A stretch of DNA of 5,438 bases from contig DKTR01000093.1 in assembly GCA_002473385.1 (NCBI GenBank), forward strand, positions 1 to 5,438, in the 5' to 3' direction. This DNA comes from Lachnospiraceae bacterium UBA7225. GTDB lineage: Bacteria > Bacillota > Clostridia > Lachnospirales > Lachnospiraceae. Position numbers and translations under genes: made by a program. This document shows, piece after piece, positions 1-5,438 of the stretch. How positions within the stretch are numbered: position 1 is the first letter of the stretch; each line of letters starts with the position of its first letter. The notes beneath the pieces were generated by a model. The model was not told the DNA's origin. It made no database searches and saw only the letters and a list, made by a program, of their open reading frames with translations.

Positions 1-18
1 TTACGGAATAAGATTGCG

Positions 19-68
19 ATATTTTATTTACATTGTAATGAAAAGTTGATATAATGTAAATAAAATAT
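19..68. promoter_or_regulatory. Operator: perfect 16-bp inverted repeat over the promoter
   Basis: The left arm ATATTTTATTTACATT (19-34) and right arm AATGTAAATAAAATAT (53-68) are exact reverse complements separated by 18 bp. The left arm contains the -35 box, and the right arm starts inside the -10 box and runs over the predicted transcription start. A smaller palindrome, TTACA-t-TGTAA (28-38), sits at the inner end of the left arm, so more than one binding half-site may exist. DinJ/RelB antitoxins are ribbon-helix-helix proteins that bind palindromes at their own promoters, and the toxin-antitoxin complex is usually the stronger repressor. Assigning this site to the antitoxin encoded 18 bp downstream is an inference from position and symmetry. 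Confidence 0.75.
27..55 (+). promoter_or_regulatory. Sigma-70/SigA-type promoter of the toxin-antitoxin operon
   Basis: The -35 box is TTTACA (27-32) and the -10 box is a perfect TATAAT (50-55). The spacer is exactly 17 bp, and a TGn extended -10 element lies at 47-49. Transcription should begin around 61-63, leaving a leader of about 25 nt before the antitoxin ATG at 87. The promoter lies inside the inverted repeat at 19-68, so a bound repressor would block RNA polymerase. The boxes are read directly from the sequence; the start site is inferred. Confidence 0.85.
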
Positions 69-86
69 ATGGATTAGGGTGATAGT

Positions 87-353
87 ATGGCACAGACAAA
101 TGTTAATATTCGGATTGATGAAAAGGACAAAAAGCTATTTGATGAGATTTGCGGCGAATTAGGAATGACCATGTCTACCGCTTTCAACATCTTTGCAAAA
201 GCGGTGATTCGCCAAGGAGGTATCCCTTTTGAGCTTAGTGTGGAGCGTCCCAACGAGGAAACGCGGCAAGCGATGGAGGAGGTAAATCAGAAAAGAAACC
301 TGTCTGGCCCATTTAAAAGTCGCGATGCTTTAAAGGAGGCTTTGGATGCTTGA
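87..353 (+). CDS. dinJ: DinJ/RelB-family antitoxin of a type II toxin-antitoxin pair
   Basis: This 88-residue protein should neutralise the YafQ-like toxin encoded directly downstream and autorepress the operon. Residues 4-50 show the RelB/DinJ ribbon-helix-helix pattern: a short beta strand (TNVNIRID), a helix (KKLFDEICGELG), the turn MTMSTAF, then a second helix leading to the family-typical GGIPFEL. The C-terminal part (51-88) is charged and probably flexible, as expected for the segment that wraps around the toxin. The length matches the family norm of about 85-90 residues. The ATG at 87 is preceded by AGGGTGA (76-82), a good ribosome binding site. The gene overlaps the toxin gene by 8 bp, which suggests coupled translation. 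The name follows the partner toxin type; relB-like would be equally acceptable. Confidence 0.92.
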   Translation: MAQTNVNIRIDEKDKKLFDEICGELGMTMSTAFNIFAKAVIRQGGIPFELSVERPNEETRQAMEEVNQKRNLSGPFKSRDALKEALDA

Positions 354-624
354 TGTTTTTTATTCCTCGAAGTTTAAGAAAGACTACAAGCGTGTGAAGA
401 AACAGGGGAAAAACGTAGAGCTGTTACTGGATATTGTGGATATTTTGGCGGCGGAGAAACCATTGGAAGAAAAACACAACGACCACCCCCTCAGTGGAAA
501 TTATATTGGATATCGGGAGTGCCACATTCAACCTGACTGGTTACTGATTTATAAGGTTGATGGCAGTGAGCTTATTTTAACATTAACCAGAACAGGGTCG
601 CACAGCGAACTGTTTCATAAGTAG
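346..624 (+). CDS. yafQ: YafQ-family mRNA interferase toxin
   Basis: This 92-residue RelE-superfamily toxin is expected to act as a ribosome-dependent endoribonuclease that cleaves mRNA in the A site and halts translation. The residues associated with E. coli YafQ catalysis all have counterparts: His47 in DHPLSG, His60-x3-Asp64-Trp65 in HIQPDW, His86 in GSHSELF, and Phe90. The motifs GYRECHIQPDW and LIYK are close to YafQ, and the length is the same as the E. coli protein as I recall it. The toxin is therefore predicted to be active. Start ATG 346 follows AAAGGAGG (332-339) with a 6-nt spacer and overlaps the antitoxin stop by 8 bp, the usual antitoxin-first order. A terminator follows 7 bp after the stop codon. 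Family assignment is strong; activity is inferred. Confidence 0.94.
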   Translation: MLDVFYSSKFKKDYKRVKKQGKNVELLLDIVDILAAEKPLEEKHNDHPLSGNYIGYRECHIQPDWLLIYKVDGSELILTLTRTGSHSELFHK

Positions 625-631
625 ACGAAAG

Positions 632-660
632 AGAACTTTGTTTCGGCAAGGTTCTTTTTT
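632..660 (+). terminator. Rho-independent terminator of the toxin-antitoxin operon
   Basis: A 9-bp stem pairs AGAACTTTG (632-640) with CAAGGTTCT (647-655), including one G-U pair, around the 6-nt loop TTTCGG. A run of T follows (655-660). It begins 7 bp after the toxin stop codon, so it ends the toxin-antitoxin transcript. It also lies 32 bp upstream of the terminase small subunit gene, so any upstream transcript destined for the late genes must pass it. Confidence 0.82.
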
Positions 661-692
661 ATTAGGAGAAAATGTATTAAGGAGAGGAGGCT

Positions 693-1193
693 ATGCCAAA
701 GACAGACAAAGTGTGGGAGCGTCAAAAAGGCGAGGGAGAAAAAGCATATGAGGCGTTCGTGATTTACCGGGATATGGGCGAAAAGCGGACATTCACAGCG
801 GTTGCGGAAAGGTTGCGGAAAAGTGATACCTTAATCCGCCGTTGGAAAGAGTGCTGGAACTGGCAGGAGCGTGTGAGGGCTTATGATAACGAGCTGGAAA
901 AAGAGGCGCGTGCAAAGGCGGTCAAGGCAAGAAAAGCCATGACAGAACGCCATATCGGGATCGCCATGCAGCTTCAAAAGAAAGCTCTGGAAGCCCTGCA
1001 AGAGTTGCCGGTTGAGGACATGACCCCGAAAGACATCCGGGAGTATATCAAAATGGCAACCGACCTCGAACGGCTCAACCGCACTCTTGAGGATGAGGGC
1101 ACAAACGGAGAGGGCAGCGGCCCAGCCCAGTTTGCAAATGCCATTATTTCCATATTCCAAAAAAATGAAAGAGAGGACGACGGTAGTGAGTGA
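693..1193 (+). CDS. terS: Phage terminase small subunit (DNA-recognition component)
   Basis: This 166-residue protein is the likely small subunit that recognises the packaging site and loads DNA on the large subunit. Residues 33-58 form a probable helix-turn-helix (TFTAVAERLRKSDTLIRRW), followed by WNWQERVRAYDNE, a W-x-x-R-x-x-A-Y-D pattern recurrent in small-terminase-like proteins of Bacillota phages. Residues 66-135 are highly charged and helical, fitting the oligomerisation region of small terminases. The tail (136-166) is Gly/Glu/Asp-rich and probably contacts TerL. The ATG at 693 is preceded by AAGGAGAGGAGG (679-690), two overlapping Shine-Dalgarno cores, the first 8 nt away. The frame overlaps terL by 8 bp (GTGAGTGA). 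Small terminases diverge quickly, so the call leans on the adjacent terL as well as the motif. Confidence 0.82.
   Translation: MPKTDKVWERQKGEGEKAYEAFVIYRDMGEKRTFTAVAERLRKSDTLIRRWKECWNWQERVRAYDNELEKEARAKAVKARKAMTERHIGIAMQLQKKALEALQELPVEDMTPKDIREYIKMATDLERLNRTLEDEGTNGEGSGPAQFANAIISIFQKNEREDDGSE
800..821 (+). repeat. Tandem 11-bp direct repeat inside terS
   Basis: GGTTGCGGAAA occurs twice, back to back (800-810 and 811-821), with no mismatch. The unit is not a multiple of three, so the two copies are read in different frames (within VAERLRK) and do not encode a peptide repeat. It lies in the part of terS that encodes the putative helix-turn-helix. It may be chance, a slippage-prone site, or part of a packaging recognition site; nothing in the sequence alone decides this. 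Confidence 0.6.
1170..1188 (+). promoter_or_regulatory. Ribosome binding site that sets the terL GTG start
   Basis: AGAGAGG (1170-1176) lies 9 nt before GTG 1186. The only nearby ATG in frame (1165) has no purine-rich Shine-Dalgarno upstream, only the A/T/C-rich stretch TTTCCATATTCCAAAAA. The ribosome binding site sits inside the last codons of terS, so translation of terS probably exposes it, coupling the two subunits. Confidence 0.65.
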
Positions 1194-2592
1194 CTTAGAG
1201 CGTGCCATTTTGTTTTATAACAGTCATCCCGTTGAGTTCGTAAAGGACGTAATTGGGGCAACACCAGACGCAGAGCAGGCAAAGATACTGCGCAGCGTCC
1301 AGCAGAATAAACTGACCACAGTACGAAGCGGTCACGGGGTAGGAAAAAGCACTGTGGAGGCGTGGGTGGTGATTTGGTTTATGTTGACCCGGCCCTTTCC
1401 TAAAGTTCCATGTACAGCCCCCACGCAGCATCAATTGTTTGATATTCTCTGGGCAGAAGTCAGCAAGTGGCTGCGGCACAATCCCATTCTGGCAAATGAG
1501 CTGATCTGGACAAAGGAAAAGGTTTATATGAGAGGCTACCCGGAAGAATGGTTTGCCGTAGCGCGGACAGCCAGCAAGCCAGACGCATTGCAGGGATTTC
1601 ACGCCGAACACGTTTTATACATCATCGACGAGGCCAGCGGCGTAGCCGACAGCATCTTTGAGCCTGTGCTCGGTTCCCTGTCAACACCGGGGGCGCGGCT
1701 GCTCATGTGCGGGAATCCCACGCAATTGTCTGGATTTTTCTACGACAGTCACCATAAAAACCGGGCCAGCTATTCGACGTTCCATATTGACGGAAGGAAC
1801 AGCAGCCGTGTATCGTCGGATTTCGTAGACACTATCATTCAAATGTACGGGGAGGACAGCGACGTGTTCCGGGTACGTGTTGCGGGAGAATTTCCGTTGC
1901 AGGAGGATGATATTTTTATCCCGCTGCCCTTAGTCGAAAAATCCATCATGACAGAATATTGTCCCAGAAAACAGCCGTTCACGGTGCATATTGGATGTGA
2001 CGTTGCCCGCTTCGGCGACGATAAGACGGTGATCGGCTACAAGGTGGACGAAAAAGTGACGTTCTACAAAAAGCGGCAGGGACAGGATACCATGAAAACC
2101 GCAGACGACATCATTCTATGTGGGGAAGAACTGGTGCAGCGGTACAAGCTCACAAGCCCGATCCCTGTCAAGATAGACGACGGCGGAGTGGGTGGCGGTG
2201 TCGTAGACCGCCTGCGGCAAATAAAGAGGAATGACCCGGAACGTTTTTGGTGGCTTGAGATTTACCCAGTAAAATTCGGCCAGCGGATTAAACACAAGTA
2301 TTACCACGACAGTACCACCTATATGATGTCGGTGGTCAAAAAGCTGTTGCAGCCCTTTGATGAGGACGGCAACAAAAAGCCCGTAGAGCTGATTCTACCC
2401 AACGACAACGATCTAGTAGCGCAGCTTTCTGGGCGCAAGTACACCTTGACCGAAACCAGTAAAATCAGAATCGAAAGTAAGGACGCGGTAAAGAAGCGGG
2501 GGCAGCCGTCCCCGGATGAAGCAGACTGCGTCCTTTTGCTTTGCCTGCCAGTGAAACCACCAAAAAGAAGGGAGGGAAAAAAGAATGGATAA
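1186..2592 (+). CDS. terL: Phage terminase large subunit (packaging ATPase and nuclease)
   Basis: This 468-residue motor packages DNA through the portal by ATP hydrolysis and cuts the concatemer. The N-terminal ATPase carries a Walker A-like SGHGVGKS (residues 48-55), Walker B IIDEA (146-150, with Asp148 and catalytic Glu149), and the coupling motif GNPT (176-179). The C-terminal RNase H-like nuclease shows the acidic cluster: Asp272 in GCDVARFGDD, Asp331/Asp332 in IDDGGVGGG, and Asp444/Asp447 in SPDEAD. Every expected motif is present, so it should be functional. GTG 1186 is preferred over upstream in-frame starts (TTG 1087, ATG 1093, ATG 1165) because it has a good ribosome binding site and a minimal 8-bp overlap with terS; the Walker A position also fits this start. 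The gene overlaps the portal gene by 8 bp. The basic tail KRREGKKNG is typical of an unstructured end. Confidence 0.95.
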   Translation: MSDLERAILFYNSHPVEFVKDVIGATPDAEQAKILRSVQQNKLTTVRSGHGVGKSTVEAWVVIWFMLTRPFPKVPCTAPTQHQLFDILWAEVSKWLRHNPILANELIWTKEKVYMRGYPEEWFAVARTASKPDALQGFHAEHVLYIIDEASGVADSIFEPVLGSLSTPGARLLMCGNPTQLSGFFYDSHHKNRASYSTFHIDGRNSSRVSSDFVDTIIQMYGEDSDVFRVRVAGEFPLQEDDIFIPLPLVEKSIMTEYCPRKQPFTVHIGCDVARFGDDKTVIGYKVDEKVTFYKKRQGQDTMKTADDIILCGEELVQRYKLTSPIPVKIDDGGVGGGVVDRLRQIKRNDPERFWWLEIYPVKFGQRIKHKYYHDSTTYMMSVVKKLLQPFDEDGNKKPVELILPNDNDLVAQLSGRKYTLTETSKIRIESKDAVKKRGQPSPDEADCVLLLCLPVKPPKRREGKKNG

Positions 2593-4153
2593 AACAAAAC
2601 GGGGGATGCAGGTACACATTATTAAATCACAAACAAACCGCATTGAGAAAGCGGACACCTGTACCCAGTTGTCCGAGCAGGAAACGTATAACGCGGGGGA
2701 CTGGATGATGCCGCCGACCGACCTGCATGGCTTGAGTGTTCTGGTAAAACACAGCACGATCCTCCCCCAGTGTATCCGGGCCTATAAAAATAACATTGCC
2801 GGTTTTGGCATTGGCGTGAGATATGTTGAGGATGTGGAAGAAACACAGGAAATGAAGCAGGAATTTACCAAAGCGCAGGAGATTATCGAACTGCTAAATA
2901 TCGAACAGGATACCAAAGAGGTGTTCGAGGACATCATCGAGGCGCGGGAAACCTATGGGATTTCTTATCTTGAAGTGATCCGAAACATGGCCGGAGAGGT
3001 GGTACAGCTTGAGTTTATCAAAGACACTCCTTCCGTGCGCAAAACAAAGCCCCTTGACCCTTACATCCCTACCATTTATTACCACCACGGTCAGCAGACC
3101 GAGCGTAAGAAACGCTACTGTAAGTATAAGCAGGAAATAGGCGGCAAAACCGTTTATTTCCGGGAATTTGGCGATCCCCGCATTATGGACAGCCGGGACG
3201 GAAATTATCTTGCCGAGGGGGAAACGCTGGATCTGGAATATCAGGCAAATGAAATTATGGAGTTTGCGATTGGCACAAAGCCATACGGGGAAGTGCGCTG
3301 GATCGGGCAAACGCTTGGAGTAGACGGCAGCCGCAGGGCGGAAAAACTCAACAACAACTATTTTGTCAACGGCAGACATACGCCCCTTATGATTATCGTA
3401 AAAGGCGGCACACTCACGGACGACAGCTTTGTAAAGCTCCAGCACTACATGAACGATATCAAAGGAGAATCCGGGCAGCACGCTTTTATCGTTCTGGAAA
3501 CCGAAAATACCGAAGGGCGCACAGATATGGAGCAATCGGAAAAACCGGAAATCGAGATCAAAGACCTTGCAAACATTCTCCAAAAGGACGAGCTTTTTCA
3601 AGATTATCTGGACAACAACCGCCGTAAGGTGCAATCTTCGTTCCAGCTCCCCGACCTCTATGTAGGCTATACAACAGATTTTAACCGGGCCACAGCGCAA
3701 ACCGCGCGGGAGGTCACGGAGGAACAGGTATTCCAGCCGGAGCGCAAGAGCCTTGCATGGGCCATTAACAACCGTCTTTTGAATGGGTATCAGTTTAAGT
3801 ATGTGGAGGCGTATTTTCTTGAGCCTGACATTACAAACCCAGACGACCTTTACAAACTGCTGGCAGTTGCAAACAGTGCGGGAGGGATCACTCCCAATAT
3901 GGCGCACGAGCTTGCAATCAGCGCACTGGGAAAAGACAAGGTATCCGAGAATTACCCGGACGAATGGGGAGATATTCCTCTTGCCTATCAGAAAACCCAA
4001 ACTATCGGTACAGGCTTTGATATCGGTTCGTTGTCTATGAGCCTGCAAAAGCAGATTGAAAAGGCGGCGGGGAATCATGACGATGCGGTGGTAGCCGTGA
4101 TGAAAGAAGTAAAGCATATGTTGACGAAAATAGATAAGGAGGAAAACCAATGA
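2585..4153 (+). CDS. Phage portal protein, PBSX-type family
   Basis: This 522-residue protein should form the dodecameric ring at one capsid vertex through which TerL pumps DNA. Recognisable features are the N-terminal PPTDLHGLSVLVKHSTILPQ segment (43-62), the ETYGISYLEVIR segment (122-133), and especially KPYGEVRWIG (232-241) followed by RRAEKLNNNYFVNGRHTPLMII (250-271), where PBSX-family portals have a Y-G-x-x-x-W-I-G sequence and then an A-x-x-x-N-x-x-Y-F-x-N-G stretch. DFNRATAQTAREVTEEQVFQP (365-385) fits the long stem/crown helix region. Residues 485-522 are a charged helical tail. ATG 2585 follows AGGGAGGG (2569-2576) with a suitable spacer. The gene overlaps terL by 8 bp and the downstream regulator by ATGA. 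No frameshift or gap is visible. Confidence 0.92.
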   Translation: MDKTKRGMQVHIIKSQTNRIEKADTCTQLSEQETYNAGDWMMPPTDLHGLSVLVKHSTILPQCIRAYKNNIAGFGIGVRYVEDVEETQEMKQEFTKAQEIIELLNIEQDTKEVFEDIIEARETYGISYLEVIRNMAGEVVQLEFIKDTPSVRKTKPLDPYIPTIYYHHGQQTERKKRYCKYKQEIGGKTVYFREFGDPRIMDSRDGNYLAEGETLDLEYQANEIMEFAIGTKPYGEVRWIGQTLGVDGSRRAEKLNNNYFVNGRHTPLMIIVKGGTLTDDSFVKLQHYMNDIKGESGQHAFIVLETENTEGRTDMEQSEKPEIEIKDLANILQKDELFQDYLDNNRRKVQSSFQLPDLYVGYTTDFNRATAQTAREVTEEQVFQPERKSLAWAINNRLLNGYQFKYVEAYFLEPDITNPDDLYKLLAVANSAGGITPNMAHELAISALGKDKVSENYPDEWGDIPLAYQKTQTIGTGFDIGSLSMSLQKQIEKAAGNHDDAVVAVMKEVKHMLTKIDKEENQ

Positions 4154-4947
4154 AGAATCTGACTTTTTTTGATCATCCAGAGTTCGGGGTAATACGCGGC
4201 ATTAAGATCAACGGAGAGCCGCGATTAGTCGGGAAAGATGTGGCGGATGTATTGGGTTACAGCAATTCCCGGGACGCACTTGCAAAGCACGTTGACGAGG
4301 AGGATAAAGCTGCCGTCGCGATTTACGACGGCAGCCAAAACCGCAATATGATTACGATTAACGAGAGTGGATTATACAGCCTCGTTCTTTCCAGCAAGCT
4401 CCCCGGCGCGCGTAAATTCCGACGATGGGTTACGTCGGAGGTACTGCCATCCATCCGAAAACACGGCGGCTATCTTGTGGGTCAGGAAACGGTAGACGGT
4501 GAAGAATTGCTTTCTCGTGCGCTTTTGTATTTAAAAAGTAAATATGACGAGAGCGAAAAGAAGGTCATAGAGCAGGCCAAACGGATTGAGGAATTACGCC
4601 CGAAAGCATTGTTCGCGAACGCGGTTGCTGCAAGTACCGCGACGATCCTGATTGGAGAGCTTGCGAAGGTGTTGAAACAAAACGGGGTGGATATCGGGCA
4701 AAACCGATTGTTTCATTGGATGCGTCAAAACGGGTATTTAATCCGGCGGCAGGGAACGGACTACAATATGCCGACCCAGCGCAGCATGGAATTAGGGCTG
4801 TTTGAGATCAAGGAAACTGCCGTTACCCATGCGGATGGACATACCACAGTGAGTAAAACTCCGAAGGTTACAGGGCGCGGACAGCAGTATTTTATCAATA
4901 AATTTCTCGCAGGGAAACGCGAGGTGGATTATGTGTCTGAACTGTAA
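4150..4947 (+). CDS. Bro-N/KilAC phage antirepressor-like DNA-binding protein
   Basis: This 265-residue protein has two familiar halves. Residues 1-106 are a Bro-N domain: LVGKDVADVLGYSN (26-39), NESGLYSLVLSSKLPGARKF (71-90), RRWVTSEVLPSIRKHGGY (91-108). Residues 117-150 are predicted helical/coiled coil. Residues 150-258 are a KilAC (ANT) domain: RPKALFANAV (150-159), IGELAKVLKQNGVDIGQNRLF (168-188), WMRQNGYL (190-197), and GQQYFINKF (244-252). Such proteins usually antagonise the lysogenic repressor and are encoded near it. Here the gene is wedged between portal and minor head genes, translated from AAGGAGG (4136-4142, 7-nt spacer), and overlaps the portal stop as ATGA. It should therefore be made late. 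The domain call is firm; its target and whether it acts as an antirepressor are unknown. The reading frame is intact. Confidence 0.9.
   Translation: MKNLTFFDHPEFGVIRGIKINGEPRLVGKDVADVLGYSNSRDALAKHVDEEDKAAVAIYDGSQNRNMITINESGLYSLVLSSKLPGARKFRRWVTSEVLPSIRKHGGYLVGQETVDGEELLSRALLYLKSKYDESEKKVIEQAKRIEELRPKALFANAVAASTATILIGELAKVLKQNGVDIGQNRLFHWMRQNGYLIRRQGTDYNMPTQRSMELGLFEIKETAVTHADGHTTVSKTPKVTGRGQQYFINKFLAGKREVDYVSEL
4309..4335 (+). other. Strong hairpin inside the antirepressor coding sequence
   Basis: GCTGCCGTCG (4309-4318) and CGACGGCAGC (4326-4335) are perfect reverse complements around the 7-nt loop CGATTTA. Eight of the ten pairs are G-C, which should give a stable RNA stem. No T run follows, so it is not a standard terminator. 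It encodes residues 54-62 of the Bro-N domain. It could slow ribosomes or polymerase, or form a protein-binding site in DNA; any role is inference. Confidence 0.6.
4920..4933 (+). promoter_or_regulatory. Ribosome binding site that sets the minor head protein start
   Basis: CGAGGTGG (4920-4927) contains GAGGTG, which matches part of the anti-Shine-Dalgarno complement, and stands 4 nt before ATG 4931. It lies inside the last codons of the antirepressor gene. The next in-frame ATG (5054) has only TAGGAA upstream and would remove 41 residues. The short spacer makes this a moderate rather than a strong site. Confidence 0.55.
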
Positions 4948-5438
4948 GCCGTTAATTAAAGCGATTGACGCATTTCTGCAAAAGGCAGACCATGACCTCG
5001 CGGATATTCTGGCAGACGAGGGGTATCTGAAATCGAAAGAAACCGTAGGAATCATGAGTGATCTGGAGGAACAGATTACACAGCTTCTTTTAGAAGAAAC
5101 GGATCTGGTGCTTTCGGGAACAGAAAACGCCGTTGATCTGGAAACCTTCGCCAAAGACATTTGGCCGGGTATCAAGCTGGATGATCCCTTGCGGGAGAAG
5201 CTGGAAACCGTGTTTTGGGAATGCTTTTCCGCGTTTGTCCCGGATTTTGCCGGGTATTATCTGTCAGAAATGGAAAATGGATTGAAGATCACACAGGTAT
5301 CCAAACAAACGGTAGCTTGGGTAAAATCATGGAGCCGGGAACTCGGAGAAATTATGAAGCTGAAAAGCCATGAACAGATTGAAAAGATTTTGGTAGACGG
5401 TCTGGAGAAAGGCAGCGGGATTGCCGAATTTACCCGCG
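4931..5438 (+). CDS. Probable minor head / head-morphogenesis protein, N-terminal part (SPP1 gp7 / Mu F-like)
   Basis: The frame is open from ATG 4931 to the right edge (169 complete codons), so the 3' end is missing. The visible part is mostly charged and helical. Near the edge, HEQIEKILVDGLEKGSGIAEFTR (147-169) resembles the I-x-x-x-L-x-x-G-L-x-x-G-x-S/G-I stretch often preceding the core of SPP1 gp7/Mu F head-morphogenesis proteins. These bind the portal vertex and are needed for capsid assembly or DNA ejection. A gene of this kind is expected soon after the portal gene, which supports the call; the diagnostic core lies outside the window. The N-terminus begins MCLNC, a C-x-x-C pair that need not bind metal. 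The gene overlaps the antirepressor by 17 bp. Confidence 0.6.
   Translation, partial: MCLNCKPLIKAIDAFLQKADHDLADILADEGYLKSKETVGIMSDLEEQITQLLLEETDLVLSGTENAVDLETFAKDIWPGIKLDDPLREKLETVFWECFSAFVPDFAGYYLSEMENGLKITQVSKQTVAWVKSWSRELGEIMKLKSHEQIEKILVDGLEKGSGIAEFTR

Noticed and set aside
675..680. TATTAA as the -10 box of a late promoter before terS.
   Set aside because: The matching -35 position (652-657) is TTCTTT inside the terminator, and the hexamer runs into the terS ribosome binding site. Support is too weak.
974..1282. Minus-strand open frames across terS and the start of terL.
   Set aside because: They overlap conserved packaging genes, are Ser/Leu/Pro/Arg-rich shadows, and lack ribosome binding sites.
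3783..4040. An 85-codon + strand frame within the 3' part of the portal gene.
   Set aside because: It lies wholly inside the well-supported portal frame, and its translation is Trp/Ser/Thr-rich with no recognisable domain.
4121..4149. TTGACG (4121-4126) as a -35 box of a private promoter for the antirepressor gene.
   Set aside because: At 16-17 bp spacing the sequence is AAAACC/AAACCA, not a -10 box. The bases instead encode the portal C-terminus and precede the Shine-Dalgarno site.
2894..4150. A 418-codon open frame on the - strand opposite the portal gene.
   Set aside because: It mirrors the portal coding frame, has no ribosome binding site or promoter that I can see, and its translation is rich in Leu, Val, Phe, Cys and His without family motifs. 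This is typical of an antisense shadow.
4611..4620. Palindrome GTTCGCGAAC, considered as a LexA/SOS box in the antirepressor gene.
   Set aside because: The Gram-positive SOS box is GAAC-N4-GTTC. Here the half-sites are in the reverse order with no spacer, and the site lies deep inside a coding region.

Overview
The window looks like the start of the late (packaging and head) region of a tailed, siphovirus-like phage or prophage of a Gram-positive host, most likely a Clostridia or other Bacillota lineage. This rests on strong AGGAGG-type ribosome binding sites, tightly overlapping same-strand genes, a PBSX-type portal protein, and Bro-N/KilAC and DinJ/YafQ proteins of the kind common in such prophages. 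The host genus cannot be named from the sequence alone. No integrase, attachment site, tRNA, CRISPR array or IS element is visible.

Layout: all six complete genes and one partial gene lie on the + strand. Positions 1-660 hold a self-contained type II toxin-antitoxin cassette. It has a consensus-like promoter (27-55) embedded in a perfect 16-bp inverted repeat (19-34/53-68), a DinJ/RelB-like antitoxin (87-353), a YafQ-like mRNA interferase toxin with all expected catalytic residues (346-624), and a rho-independent terminator (632-660). A 32-bp gap follows, and then a continuous overlapping operon: terminase small subunit (693-1193), terminase large subunit (start reassigned to GTG 1186, end 2592), portal (2585-4153), a Bro-N/KilAC antirepressor-like DNA-binding protein (4150-4947), and the N-terminal 169 residues of a probable minor head/head-morphogenesis protein that runs off the right edge (4931-5438).

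How the genes work together: TerS selects the phage DNA, TerL pumps and cuts it, the portal is the entry channel, and the minor head protein probably acts at the portal-proximal capsid. The antirepressor-like gene is the odd member. It is a regulatory-type gene overlapping a structural gene on each side, so it should be made late and together with head proteins. The toxin-antitoxin cassette has its own promoter and terminator and looks like an independent cargo (moron) unit that could be expressed in the lysogen. Its terminator leaves no obvious promoter for the terminase operon, which raises the question of how late transcription reaches terS.

No wholly new system can be demonstrated here. 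The best leads are the antirepressor between portal and head genes, a perfect 10-bp stem hairpin inside that gene, and the cassette/terminator arrangement upstream of terS.
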